NCBI RefSeq assembly: GCF_023078335.1
Contig: NZ_CP095550.1
Span: 2,090,001-2,154,000 of the forward strand
Direction of reading: 5' to 3'
DNA: 64,000 nucleotides
Source: Metabacillus endolithicus
GTDB lineage: Bacteria; Bacillota; Bacilli; Bacillales; Bacillaceae
The translations under genes and the position numbers were made by a program. Under the pieces are notes generated by a model. It ran no database searches and was not told the origin of the DNA. It saw nothing but the letters and a program-made list of their open reading frames with translations. Positions 28,862 through 37,540 of the stretch are shown piece by piece (position 1 is the stretch's first letter; every line of letters begins with the position of its first letter).

Positions 28862-28893
28862 AAAAAAACTCCCGGCTTCAAATTCGGGAGTCA
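28862..28893 (-). terminator. Terminator after the PapR-like gene
   Basis: ACTCCCG pairs with CGGGAGT around a 10-nt loop, followed on the minus strand by TTTTTTTG. It separates the PlcR/PapR-like unit from the ComX/ComP unit. Confidence 0.85.
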
Positions 28894-28914
28894 TCATTTT
28901 ACTATTCATTTCCA

Positions 28915-29070
28915 TTAATGCTGATCTGGTAAATCAGAATAACTCGGTCCACTCACCGAAGCTGAAGTATCGATTTTAGCTGCTGATACTTGCTGAGGCT
29001 CAGAAAATAAAGAAATACTAGAAATCGTAAGTGCTACTGCAACAACTACATGTAAAAAGTACCGTTTCAT
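28915..29070 (-). CDS. PapR-like exported signalling-peptide precursor
   Basis: 51 residues from ATG 29070 (AGGAGGT 7 nt upstream; ATG 29076 is too close). A basic start (MKRYF) and a hydrophobic core (VVVAVALTISSISLF) form a signal peptide, probably cleaved near SAA. The tail SVSGPSYSDLPDQH is polar. B. cereus PapR has the same plan and a C-terminal peptide of the form SDLPFEH/ADLPFEF; here the last seven residues are SDLPDQH. It lies directly downstream of the PlcR-like gene, exactly as papR follows plcR. By analogy the C-terminal peptide would be re-imported by an oligopeptide permease and bind the regulator. Confidence 0.72.
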   Translation of the reverse strand: MKRYFLHVVVAVALTISSISLFSEPQQVSAAKIDTSASVSGPSYSDLPDQH

Positions 29071-29119
29071 AAACATGACCTCCTAACTAGTTTCTTCTAT
29101 TATAATAGGAATTCACCTT

Positions 29120-29136
29120 TCATGATTTGGGCATGA
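29120..29136. promoter_or_regulatory. Dyad upstream of the PapR-like gene
   Basis: TCATG-ATTTGGG-CATGA, a perfect 5-bp dyad with 7-nt spacer, about 50 nt upstream of the peptide start. It is reminiscent of the TATG...CATA ends of the PlcR box but differs in spacing. CACTTTCATG also occurs (reverse strand, about 30175-30184) in front of the protease gene. Weak evidence. Confidence 0.3.
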
Positions 29137-29225
29137 TGGGCATCTAGCTTTTATTTCACCATGTTGTACTCTGTTTTAGAACCATAAACATACGAAATTA
29201 TAATAATAGGAATATTTTTATTAGA

Positions 29226-30119
29226 TTAGGAGGCGCCTTTTTCCAAGAAGCCAGCCTCAATCCTTTGAGCGGCATGAATCATTTCTTCTTTTCCTTGCAA
29301 TCTGAAAATGGTAATGGACTTTTTGATAAAGCTAGAACCATGATCACCGTCACCCATACGATAATAATTCGAGCCACATTGAAAATATAGCTCTCCTAAT
29401 AAATACAATGTTTCCATTCTTAATGCTTTTTTTATTCCTTTTTGACAAAAAACTAAAGACTTTTGATAATCCCCCAAGTCAGTGTACGCTTTTCCGATAC
29501 CATAATAGATACGCAGATAAATTGTCTCATCCTTCATCTCTTCTAAAAACTTCATGCTCTGAAGCAATTTTGTATATAGCTCTAGTGATTGTTCATATTT
29601 TCCTTTCTCCTTATAGAAAATCGCCAGGCTATTAGCTATTTCAATTTCTCTTTCCTTCATAAGTGTATTCCCTTCTTTATAAGTCATAGAAAGGGCCAGC
29701 TTCAGCTTATCTATTCCACTCTGAAGATCTTTAAACAGGTAATGTTGACAAATTCCTTCATGCCAAGTAAAAAACTGTTGATGCTCAACGTTTTGAAACA
29801 GAGCGTTTCCTTTTTCTTTTTGAACAATATGATAAACAGACTGATAATCACGTTCACGGATGTAATATCTGATCATTTGATAAACATCCCTGACATAGTC
29901 CAGTCGTGGTGTTTCTGCTATTTCAAAAAAATAATTCATATCAACTCCAAGCTTACGTGATATTTTATATAAAATAAGGGAAGATGGGATTTCATTTGAA
30001 TTTTCGATCTTACTAATTTGAGCTTGAGTACAAATTCCCTCAGCTAATTGCTGTTGACTTAAATTCAGCGACTTTCTTAAGTCCTTAATGACACGACCAA
30101 TATCAACAGTTTCGTACAT
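29226..30119 (-). CDS. PlcR-like RNPP-family quorum-sensing regulator
   Basis: 297 residues. The N-terminal helix-turn-helix (about 8-64) reads IKDLRKSLNLSQQQLAEGIC then QAQISKIENSNEIPSS; the rest is a series of TPR helices (about 75-290; LAIFYKEKGKYEQSLELYTK, YYGIGKAYTDLGDYQKSL). Length and plan match PlcR (285 residues) more than the longer NprR. PlcR activates secreted enzymes when PapR binds the TPR groove. The divergent neighbour is a neutral protease, as nprB is next to plcR in B. cereus. The PapR-like gene follows 155 nt downstream, with its own ribosome site. Confidence 0.8.
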   Translation of the reverse strand: MYETVDIGRVIKDLRKSLNLSQQQLAEGICTQAQISKIENSNEIPSSLILYKISRKLGVDMNYFFEIAETPRLDYVRDVYQMIRYYIRERDYQSVYHIVQKEKGNALFQNVEHQQFFTWHEGICQHYLFKDLQSGIDKLKLALSMTYKEGNTLMKEREIEIANSLAIFYKEKGKYEQSLELYTKLLQSMKFLEEMKDETIYLRIYYGIGKAYTDLGDYQKSLVFCQKGIKKALRMETLYLLGELYFQCGSNYYRMGDGDHGSSFIKKSITIFRLQGKEEMIHAAQRIEAGFLEKGAS

Positions 30120-30411
30120 ACCTCCACGCCCCCTGCTCAGTATCTTATTAATATATCTATTAAAAAGAACATACCATGAAAGTGAACTATACTTCTATGT
30201 TACTCTCTTCCATCTTTAACATAAAAGAGAATATTCGTATAATTATAAAATATTTTAAAATAGTAAGGACGATCGCTTTTTGATGACATCTAACCCTTTG
30301 TAAGGTTTGTTATTCGTTCTAAACCTCTTTGACCAGATTCTACTAACCTTCTAAACTAAAAAACGATTAAGCTTTCGTTAATCGAAATTTTTCGTAAAGG
30401 GGATAGAAAAG

Positions 30412-32046
30412 ATGTCAAAAAAACTTGCTACTATCGTTCTTGGTACCTCCCTAGCGTTTAGCACCATCTTACCCGCTTCAACATCATTTGCTCAAACACC
30501 ATCTGAAAAGCTTATGGAACAAATGAATTTAGTGCAAAAGCTGATCGAAAAGGACAAAGATGTACCATTATTCCTCTCTGGAAAACTCTCAAAAGATAAA
30601 ATAAAAAATGATAAAGATGTAAAAGAATTTTTAAAAGCAAACAAAGAATTATTTAAAATTGATTCCCACAAAGAACTAACATTACTAGAAAAAGAGACGG
30701 ACGATCTAGGTATGACTCACTACAAGTTTGCCCAAGCCATTAATGGTGTGCCAATTGACGGTGCTGTCTTTACTGTTCATACAAACGAAAACAACGAAGT
30801 CATCGCTACAGCTGGTCTATTGTATCCCGATGCTGCTGATAAGCTAGCAAAATCACAAACAAAAGCTTCTATTACACTGGAAAAAGCGGTAGATTTAGCT
30901 TGGAAGGAAATTGACTTAACAGAAAAAGAAACAAATAGCGGACAAGAACATCAAGACGAACTTTCTAACTTAGAGAATACTCAAGTGAAAAAGGATTTAG
31001 TGATTTATCATCGCGAGGGGACCTACACATTAACCTATAAGGTTCAACTTCAATTTATAGAGCCATACGGAGCAAATTGGCAAATCTTTGTTAATGCAAA
31101 AGACGGCTCAGTTGTTGATGCTTACAATGCTGTTAACGATGCCGCTACTACTGGAACTGGATATGGAGTATTAGGCGATTCTAAAACTCTCAATACCTAC
31201 TCTTCAGGTGGTACGTATTATTTATATGACGTGACCAAGCCAATGAATGGTGTGATTGAAACGTTTACTGCACAAAATCGTTCAACATATCCTGGCGCAC
31301 GTTCAGTTGATAGTAATAACGCTTGGACAAGCTCCACACAGGGTGCTGATGTTGACGCTCACTTCTATGCCGGAAAGGTGTACGATTACTTCCTAAACAC
31401 ACACGGTAGGAATAGCTTTGACAATAATGGAGCAACCATTCGTTCAACTGTTCATTATGGTCGTAATTATAACAATGCCTTTTGGAACGGCTCACAAATG
31501 GTGTATGGAGATGGCGACGGTAGTGTCTTTGCTCCTTTATCAGGCGCACTCGATGTTGTTGCACACGAGCTAACACATGCTGTGACAGATCGATCAGCAT
31601 CTCTTGAATACCGTAACCAATCAGGAGCGTTAAACGAATCATTCTCAGACGTTTTCGGGTACTTCCTAGATCCACAGGATTATTTGATGGGAGAAGATGT
31701 GTACACACCAGGACAAGCTGGCGATGCCTTACGAAGTCTCTCAAACCCAGCTCAATTCGGCCAGCCTGAGCATATGAATCAATATGTGAACACCACATCT
31801 GACAACGGTGGAGTTCATACGAATAGTGGAATTCCAAATAAAGCTGCTTATTATACAATCAGTAGCATTGGAAAAACACAAGCGGAAAAAATCTACTACC
31901 GTGCATTAACTGTTTACCTCACACCAACTAGCAACTTCAGTTATGCACGAGCTGCCTTATTACAATCTGCTGCTGATTTGTATGGTAGTGGTGGTAGTAC
32001 TTATAATGCTGTGAAGTCAGCTTGGGATCGTGTTGGGGTTTATTAA
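30412..32046 (+). CDS. npr: Bacillolysin-type neutral metalloprotease (thermolysin family, M4)
   Basis: 544 residues. Signal peptide (1-27, ending TSFAQ), an FTP/PepSY propeptide (about 30-235) and the mature M4 enzyme (about 245-544). Zinc site VVAHELTHAVTDRSASLEY (HELTH), third ligand Glu in NESFSDVFGYF, and active-site His in DNGGVHTNSGIPNKAAY are all present. It is secreted, self-processing and degrades extracellular protein. It is divergent from the PlcR-like gene and a plausible target. A decayed GGGAC element follows its stop immediately. Confidence 0.93.
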   Translation: MSKKLATIVLGTSLAFSTILPASTSFAQTPSEKLMEQMNLVQKLIEKDKDVPLFLSGKLSKDKIKNDKDVKEFLKANKELFKIDSHKELTLLEKETDDLGMTHYKFAQAINGVPIDGAVFTVHTNENNEVIATAGLLYPDAADKLAKSQTKASITLEKAVDLAWKEIDLTEKETNSGQEHQDELSNLENTQVKKDLVIYHREGTYTLTYKVQLQFIEPYGANWQIFVNAKDGSVVDAYNAVNDAATTGTGYGVLGDSKTLNTYSSGGTYYLYDVTKPMNGVIETFTAQNRSTYPGARSVDSNNAWTSSTQGADVDAHFYAGKVYDYFLNTHGRNSFDNNGATIRSTVHYGRNYNNAFWNGSQMVYGDGDGSVFAPLSGALDVVAHELTHAVTDRSASLEYRNQSGALNESFSDVFGYFLDPQDYLMGEDVYTPGQAGDALRSLSNPAQFGQPEHMNQYVNTTSDNGGVHTNSGIPNKAAYYTISSIGKTQAEKIYYRALTVYLTPTSNFSYARAALLQSAADLYGSGGSTYNAVKSAWDRVGVY

Positions 32047-32140
32047 GGGACGGGGGTCAGGTTCCTCGTCCCACCTTTAAACACTAAGTAAAGTTAAAAT
32101 AAGTTAAAAGGAGATGGACGGGGGATCAGGTCCCTCGTCC
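32047..32140 (+). repeat. Two variant GGGACAGG elements behind the protease gene
   Basis: 32047-32072 (GGGACGGGGGTCAGGTTCC then TCGTCCC) and 32116-32140 (GGACGGGGGATCAGG then TCCCTCGTCC). They are expanded versions of the palindrome; the first starts on the base after the stop codon. The following gene-free stretch to 32597 holds one perfect small dyad, CATGAAGGTA-C-TACCTTCATG (32523-32543), and otherwise nothing I can interpret. Confidence 0.65.
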
Positions 32141-32597
32141 ATTTACATAAAGTATATCTCCGGACAAAATATATAAGGAACATATAGAGAGGTTTCCTGG
32201 CCTGTCATGGAATAGGTTTTTGTTGCTATGACTCCCGAAAAGGTTACCTTATCAGCTTCTTGTTACGAAAATCACAAATTATGTAACGCTTTTAACGAAT
32301 AGCGAGTATTATACGACCGTCTCTAGTAAATTTACAACCCAAAGTTTAAGTGCCAAGACAATAAACAACTCTCTTTCACATTACCCATTGTTTATCACCA
32401 CGAGCCTTGTCAATCTCGTTAGTTTGTTAGACAATCCATTTCATAACTACCCCTACCGTATAAAATGTCATCTCGCCTATTTATCTTATTTTTTTCACAA
32501 ACACAGTATCAAAACAGAATGCCATGAAGGTACTACCTTCATGAGCTGTGATTTTCATACAGTCATTATTTATGTTGTCCAAAGTGTACATTCCATA

Positions 32598-32641
32598 CAA
32601 AAAAGCACTTGTTGCCTAAAAGACAACAAAGTGCTTTACAG
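32598..32641 (-). terminator. Terminator of the LXG toxin operon
   Basis: AAAGCACTTGTTG pairs with CAACAAAGTGCTTT around a 9-nt loop. On the minus strand it is followed by TTTTTTG. It lies 80 nt behind the last immunity gene. Confidence 0.82.
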
Positions 32642-32720
32642 TTATAAATTACTATTTCTATCTTAAACAAATGAGCCTATTAATTTCTTTATTGTAGACT
32701 TTTTTACCGTAACTCATTAT

Positions 32721-33230
32721 TTATTCTTTTTCATCCATCATTCGTTTTAAATATTCAGCAATTTCTGTTTGTCCTCTTTCTATAGCAAATGCATAAGCAT
32801 CCATATCTTTCATGTTTTCACCAGAATATTTTTTCGAGATATCAATATCGTTCTCTACCAACAATTTAACAATCTCAAGATTACCACCATATATAGCTGC
32901 AAACAGAGGGTTTCTATCAGGTTCACTAGTATCCATCTCTATATTTTGGTTAAAGAGGTGTTGGACAATATCTAGATAACCTTTGCTAGCTGCTCTTTCC
33001 AGGGCATTGGTAGAAAAAGTTCCACCCTCTGCATTAACGTCTAAACCAGAATTAATGAGATATTCAACGATTTCTAACTGTCCATGAGCTGCCGCTATAT
33101 GTAACCATGTCCCGAACGGTGTAACCCATGTCAACATTTCTGGTTCTTTTTTAAGCAGCTCTTCTACAACATCCAGTTGACCATTTTTAATGGCTTTTCG
33201 GATGTCGTTCGCAAGTAAATTTTTATCCAC
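32721..33230 (-). CDS. Ankyrin-repeat protein, candidate immunity protein
   Basis: 169 residues forming about four ankyrin repeats (GTWLHIAAAHGQLEIVEYLI, ALERAASKGYLDIVQHLF, PLFAAIYGGNLEIVKLLV). No signal peptide or enzyme motif. It is the last gene of the toxin operon, 11 nt behind a SUKH-type gene. Ankyrin proteins are a known immunity class for polymorphic toxins, so it may protect against this toxin or be a leftover immunity gene for another one. Confidence 0.78.
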   Translation of the reverse strand: MDKNLLANDIRKAIKNGQLDVVEELLKKEPEMLTWVTPFGTWLHIAAAHGQLEIVEYLINSGLDVNAEGGTFSTNALERAASKGYLDIVQHLFNQNIEMDTSEPDRNPLFAAIYGGNLEIVKLLVENDIDISKKYSGENMKDMDAYAFAIERGQTEIAEYLKRMMDEKE

Positions 33231-33241
33231 CTTTAAAACAA

Positions 33242-33691
33242 TTACCCATTGTATAGATTACTAAGGAAAGTAGTAAAATCTTCTGATATAAGTTTAATAT
33301 ACTCGTCTTTTAACTCATTGTCTTCCTCAAAATAGTCCATATCGCAAAAGTATACTTGGTCCTGTTTGCCGAGAGTTAAACAAATCAAGCTCTCAGCTGG
33401 ATCTATGCCTATAGGGATTAAATTAGAAGGTACTATCTTATTTATACAATATTTCTGGTAAAAGCGTTCTAGATTCAAATCTGTATCTTTAGTTAGAGGT
33501 AAAAATAACATAATTGAAGAGGTAACAGTTCCATCTGATGTCTTAAATCTTCTCTTTACTGGTTTACCGCCATTATTACGAAGTAAAAATTCCTTATAAT
33601 CATCTGAAAGTATTATACCGTAGCTATTTTCAAATATCTCGATATCTTTACTTACTAAAAGATTAAAAGAAGATTCGAATTCAATTTCCAA
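33242..33691 (-). CDS. SMI1/KNR4 (SUKH) family immunity protein
   Basis: 149 residues. The SUKH core is visible: IEIFENSYGIILSDDYKEFL, then LLRNNGGKP, a central beta region and IPIGIDPAESLICL. SUKH proteins neutralise nuclease toxins of contact-dependent and type VII systems. It follows another SUKH gene by 19 nt; the two are clearly different in sequence, suggesting two specificities. Confidence 0.8.
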   Translation of the reverse strand: MEIEFESSFNLLVSKDIEIFENSYGIILSDDYKEFLLRNNGGKPVKRRFKTSDGTVTSSIMLFLPLTKDTDLNLERFYQKYCINKIVPSNLIPIGIDPAESLICLTLGKQDQVYFCDMDYFEEDNELKDEYIKLISEDFTTFLSNLYNG

Positions 33692-33710
33692 TTTATCCCA
33701 CTCCTAAAAA

Positions 33711-34139
33711 CTAATTATTTACTATTGAATATAATCTATTTATTAAGTCTGTAAATGTGTCGCAAACCGGAGTTATTGACGTTTCTTCGTCCTCACTAAT
33801 GAAGAAGACAACTTTTGGAGAGTCTTCATTATACCGATAGTCAAAACATAATAAATTTCCATAAGGATCTCTGGCAAAAGGGATTAGTTTTTGAGCGGAG
33901 AACTCATAAAACATTTGAATATTTATGTCTTTATTAGTAAAGCTAATTAAGTTATTAAAAACAACTTCAATTCTTCCATCATCACAATCAAAAACATTAG
34001 GATCTGGGAAGCCTCCATTATTATATATTACGCATTGTTTAAAATCAGCTGGAAAAGTGAAACCAAATTTTTCTTCAACTTCAACTAGCTTCTTCTCACC
34101 TATTGGTTCTTCCGTATATTTCCATTTTGTTAATCCCAT
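33711..34139 (-). CDS. SMI1/KNR4 (SUKH) family immunity protein, cognate candidate
   Basis: 142 residues. KKLVEVEEKFGFTFPADFKQ, then YNNGGFPDP, LIPFARDPYGNLLCFDY and VVFFISEDEE are typical SUKH elements. Its start lies within the last codons of the toxin gene (10-nt overlap), so translation is coupled. This makes it the best candidate for the cognate immunity protein. Confidence 0.85.
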   Translation of the reverse strand: MGLTKWKYTEEPIGEKKLVEVEEKFGFTFPADFKQCVIYNNGGFPDPNVFDCDDGRIEVVFNNLISFTNKDINIQMFYEFSAQKLIPFARDPYGNLLCFDYRYNEDSPKVVFFISEDEETSITPVCDTFTDLINRLYSIVNN

Positions 34140-36007
34140 GAACTCAACTCCAGTATCTGCTTTTTGATTTCCCCTTTTCTTCCCGCTTCACCACCACCCC
34201 ATATTGCTCTTCCGCCAGTGTGACTAGCTGCTTGATGTTCAAAATAGTCAACAATTTGCATTTTTCCTGGTTCTTGATGGTGATGCCAAGTCAAGGTTTG
34301 AGGTACTTTGCCTGCTTTTAACAATTCTATTTCTCTATCTGTGAATTTTGATAACAATTCAGGTTTTTCTTTTATTTCTTTGTATAACATTTTAGACAGA
34401 TATTCAAATTGTGCTGCATCAGTATCTAGATGAAGTTTTTCTGGTAAAGTAATTTCATGCTTCGAATCAAATATTGGAAAACCTTGTTTATCATATCTCA
34501 CATTATATTCTTTTCCATTCTTTTTTGATAAGAAAGTAAAAGTAGTCGTTCCATCCTCATTACGAACCTTACTAATGAAATTTCTAGGTATATTGGGTTT
34601 TCTAGTATAAATTTGATTCCTCGCTGCTTCAACCATTGCATTCTCAAATTTAATTTCGTCAATGTTTTGAATGTTATTATTACCCCTACCCTTATCAACC
34701 TTCACACTAGACCTAGAAACAACCGAATCAATCCGATCTTCTACCGTCGACCTACTAAAAACATTCACAGGAACTGAATTCGCCGTACTCATTTGAAGGG
34801 ACTGGTTTGGAAATAAGGTTCTGCCTAAGAAGTTGGTGACGTCATCGACAAATTGGGTTCCGCCTTTTTTTACATCTTTATATAATTCTACCGTTTCTTT
34901 CTTGATTCCTTCAAATACTTTGTTGTTTTGGACGATTTCTTTTACTTTTTGCGAGATGGCTGGGTTTACTGCTTTGGTATTGTTTGCTTTGTCTTTTTCT
35001 ACTTTTAATAGCTTGAGGTATTTTGATTGGCCTACGTATGGGATGAGGGAGGTTGCTGCGCCTCCAGTTACATACATAATCCCTTCTTTTTCTGAGGTGT
35101 CTGATATGGATTGTGCGACCGATTCTAGGACGATGATCGGGTCATCGATGATTTGCTCGAGCGTTCCGGCAAAGGTCTCTACTCTTGTGTTTGCCGCCTT
35201 TTTTAAGAATTCGGGTTCAATTGAGTCTGGTATTTTACTAGATATCGCGATGATTCCCGCATCAATGACAAGGCTAATCAGGCCTTCTGCGATTTCATAG
35301 ATGGCTACAAATAATCCCTTTATGAAATTCCATACCCCTTCAACCGTTACAGAAACAACATCACTTACTCCTTCAAAGAAGTTGGTGTAGGTATCTTTGA
35401 CTGCAGAGGCTTTGGTTGAGTATTCATCATCAACATTTTCAAACTTCTTTACTTTTGTTTCATAAAGGTCCCATAAACCTTCTATATTCTTTTCAAGCAT
35501 TGCCTTGGAAGATTCAATATTCGTCCGAATAGCATCGAGCTGTTGTTTATTATGTCTGCTTCTCTCTATTTCTTCTGGAGTTGGATCGTCAAACAAACCA
35601 AATAAGAAGCTTGGGGACTTATGTGTTTCTAGGATCGCATTAAACATATTGTTGTTTACACCTGATTCAATCTGTGTGAGGTTCCACCAGATATCGTTGC
35701 GATCGACTCTCATCATACTATTTCGAGAAATAGGTGTAATGTAGGCAGTTGTATCGGTCACATAGTTTTCAAATAATGATAAAAGATCGTCTATTTGAGC
35801 TTGGTAGCTATTAATATTTTTCTTTGATTGCTGAATGGTTTCATCCCAAACGTCCAGGCTCTTTCCTGCGTTACTTTCTACATAAACAGCTATCGAGGTT
35901 AGGGAACTGTGCATTTGATTTAAGGCATTTTTGTATGTATGAAGTTGTTCAATAATTTGATCCAATATTCCATAGTTAATTTGTATGTCTCTTTCATGAC
36001 TGCCCAC
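34130..36007 (-). CDS. LXG polymorphic toxin with C-terminal WHH (HNH/EndoVII) nuclease
   Basis: 625 residues. The N-terminal LXG-type helical domain (about 1-210) is followed by a linker with two hydrophobic segments (about 225-265) and the nuclease region (about 520-625). The latter carries the HNH/Endonuclease VII signature TLTWHHHQEPGKMQIVDYF then HTGGRAIWGGG, the WHH class of toxins. LXG proteins are exported by the type VII (ESX/Yuk) apparatus to attack competitors. The upstream small helical proteins and downstream SUKH genes complete a standard operon. The exporter itself is not in the window. Confidence 0.88.
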   Translation of the reverse strand: MGSHERDIQINYGILDQIIEQLHTYKNALNQMHSSLTSIAVYVESNAGKSLDVWDETIQQSKKNINSYQAQIDDLLSLFENYVTDTTAYITPISRNSMMRVDRNDIWWNLTQIESGVNNNMFNAILETHKSPSFLFGLFDDPTPEEIERSRHNKQQLDAIRTNIESSKAMLEKNIEGLWDLYETKVKKFENVDDEYSTKASAVKDTYTNFFEGVSDVVSVTVEGVWNFIKGLFVAIYEIAEGLISLVIDAGIIAISSKIPDSIEPEFLKKAANTRVETFAGTLEQIIDDPIIVLESVAQSISDTSEKEGIMYVTGGAATSLIPYVGQSKYLKLLKVEKDKANNTKAVNPAISQKVKEIVQNNKVFEGIKKETVELYKDVKKGGTQFVDDVTNFLGRTLFPNQSLQMSTANSVPVNVFSRSTVEDRIDSVVSRSSVKVDKGRGNNNIQNIDEIKFENAMVEAARNQIYTRKPNIPRNFISKVRNEDGTTTFTFLSKKNGKEYNVRYDKQGFPIFDSKHEITLPEKLHLDTDAAQFEYLSKMLYKEIKEKPELLSKFTDREIELLKAGKVPQTLTWHHHQEPGKMQIVDYFEHQAASHTGGRAIWGGGEAGRKGEIKKQILELSSWD

Positions 36008-36302
36008 TCCGAATCATTTCACTCGCTTCTTCATCGGCCTTTTTCATTTCTTCTAGCATTTCTTTACCAGCAGCATGAATAGCATACATATCCTTTAGTA
36101 AATCTTTATTGATATCATCATTCATATTATCTAGAATCGCATCAACTTTTTCTATGAAATCAGAATTAAAGTTCTTTAATTGATCTCTTGTGCCAGTACG
36201 GAAGGTGTCAGTATAACTACTAAACTCTTCAATACTTGATTGAAGTGTTTGTAAAGTGGTTTGTAAATCGTGAACACTCATCTTTATGTTTGTTGTTCCC
36301 AA
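35994..36302 (-). CDS. WXG100-like/LXG-associated helical protein (YwqI/YxiC type)
   Basis: 102 residues, wholly helical and acidic. It begins IKMSVHDLQTTLQTLQSSIE and ends LEEMKKADEEASEMI, like the small proteins that precede LXG toxins in B. subtilis (YwqI, YxiC). Such partners bind the LXG domain for type VII export. It overlaps the toxin start by 14 nt. Confidence 0.7.
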   Translation of the reverse strand: MGTTNIKMSVHDLQTTLQTLQSSIEEFSSYTDTFRTGTRDQLKNFNSDFIEKVDAILDNMNDDINKDLLKDMYAIHAAGKEMLEEMKKADEEASEMIRSGQS

Positions 36303-36328
36303 TACGTAAACTCCTCTCTACCAACTTT

Positions 36329-36538
36329 TTATCTAAAATGAACAGATTGAATCGTGGCAAGTAATTGATCAATCTCTGCTATCATTTCTTCTATCATTTC
36401 TCTCATCTCTTCTTCAACAGATGCATTTTCTAAGTCCATTTGCTCAAAATTTTTCTTAATCTCATATTTTGCATCTTCCAAAGACGAGCTGATACCAGAA
36501 ACTAAGTTATAACAAAAGCTTGACGTATAAAGTGCCAT
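36329..36538 (-). CDS. Small LXG-associated helical protein
   Basis: 69 residues with an acidic helix (ASVEEEMREMIEEMIAEID). No family is certain; position between the DUF4176-like and YwqI-like genes suggests a type VII export partner or chaperone. The start overlaps the stop of the upstream gene by one base. Confidence 0.6.
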   Translation of the reverse strand: MALYTSSFCYNLVSGISSSLEDAKYEIKKNFEQMDLENASVEEEMREMIEEMIAEIDQLLATIQSVHFR

Positions 36539-36921
36539 TACCTTTTACCCGCTCTTTCCTTAGACTCAATTTCAAGCTGAAGGCGTTTCATGTCTTGTGT
36601 AGAAAATTCAATAGAACTCATATTTTTTTGAACAATAAAATCTTCTTTTATGAGCAGAAGAAATGCTTCTTCCATATCATCTTTATAGCCTGTATGAATC
36701 ACGTTTGTAATCAATGGCTCTGTAAAATAAATGGTTGTATCTTTCTTCATTTCTCCTACAGGGTAAATAGCGCCACCGTATGGGAAATACGTTTGATACC
36801 CTGTTGGTGCTATAAAACGCTTTGTAATCACAACCTTGGTAGGTGAAGACGTTTGATGTTCAGGAATAAAATGAAGTGGATTAAGCTCAACAACTGTACC
36901 TAGCGGTAACACCTCTCTCAT
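36538..36921 (-). CDS. DUF4176-like protein of the LXG operon
   Basis: 127 residues. REVLPLGTVVELNP, KVVITKRF, GAIYPVGE and IYFTEPLITNVIHTGYKDD follow the DUF4176 pattern (short beta protein starting LLPIGSVV). DUF4176 genes recur in LXG operons of Firmicutes and are thought to assist toxin export or folding. It overlaps the gene before it by 4 nt. Confidence 0.7.
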   Translation of the reverse strand: MREVLPLGTVVELNPLHFIPEHQTSSPTKVVITKRFIAPTGYQTYFPYGGAIYPVGEMKKDTTIYFTEPLITNVIHTGYKDDMEEAFLLLIKEDFIVQKNMSSIEFSTQDMKRLQLEIESKERAGKR

Positions 36922-37250
36922 GATTTCAATACATGAAGTAATAAAGAGGACAAAAGGCTTTTCAGGTAAACAAAAATATGTTTGTGCAAACTAATCACGT
37001 GTTCATCATTTTCTCTTCTATAAGTAATCTCTTCTCCATTTTCACATTGTATATTATAGGAAGATCGCTCTTGCTTGTAAGCATAGTAAAGTTCTTGAAA
37101 GACAAGTTCATCATCAAGATACAAATCTGCAAACTCATTAATTGCCACACGATATCTAATTTTTGCTTCATTTGATAAAGAGTCAATGACTTGAGCCACT
37201 TTTTCCATAGCGAGTGTTTTTAACTCCATTTTTTCATTCAACCCACTCAC
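36918..37250 (-). CDS. First gene of the LXG operon, unknown function
   Basis: 110 residues from GTG 37250, although its ribosome site is weak. It is mostly helical (AMEKVAQVIDSLSNEAKIRY) with a hydrophobic C-terminus (FVYLKSLLSSLLLHVL). No family recognised. The 4-nt overlap with the DUF4176-like gene places it in the operon. Confidence 0.6.
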   Translation of the reverse strand: MSGLNEKMELKTLAMEKVAQVIDSLSNEAKIRYRVAINEFADLYLDDELVFQELYYAYKQERSSYNIQCENGEEITYRRENDEHVISLHKHIFVYLKSLLSSLLLHVLKS

Positions 37251-37540
37251 TCACTTTCATGTTAATTTTTTACATACATATGTATTATAAATGAAGCGCT
37301 TGGAAATTATATGGTAAAAATTATCTAAAAATAACAGTTGTGCATCTATGCTCCTAGATATAAGTACTTACTTTTTAAAGAAAACTAGTCTGAAAGTTTA
37401 CTACGTAAATAAAAAAGCGTTTTACGTGTTGTATAAGTAGTTGGGTTTTGAGTACAAAGTCGCTAAATTCTCAATTGAATTGGGAAATTTGTATCTTTTT
37501 TGTAATGCTATTTTTGCACCCTAATTCACATTCCTTTCAG

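Noticed and set aside
30120..30411. PlcR box before the protease gene
   Set aside because: The best stretch, near 30175-30191, misses at least three fixed positions of TATGNAAN4TNCATA, so I do not claim a PlcR box.
30412..32046. Minus-strand open frame inside the protease gene (31265-31858)
   Set aside because: It is a shadow of a strongly conserved M4 protease frame, with His/Arg/Gln-rich composition and no start signal.
32388..32666. Plus-strand open frame behind the protease gene
   Set aside because: No ribosome site, Cys/His/Tyr-rich composition typical of non-coding A/T-rich DNA, and it covers the operon terminator.
36918..36921. Frameshifts in the LXG operon
   Set aside because: The overlapping small frames each have own starts and complete plausible folds; the 1-14-nt overlaps are normal translational coupling.
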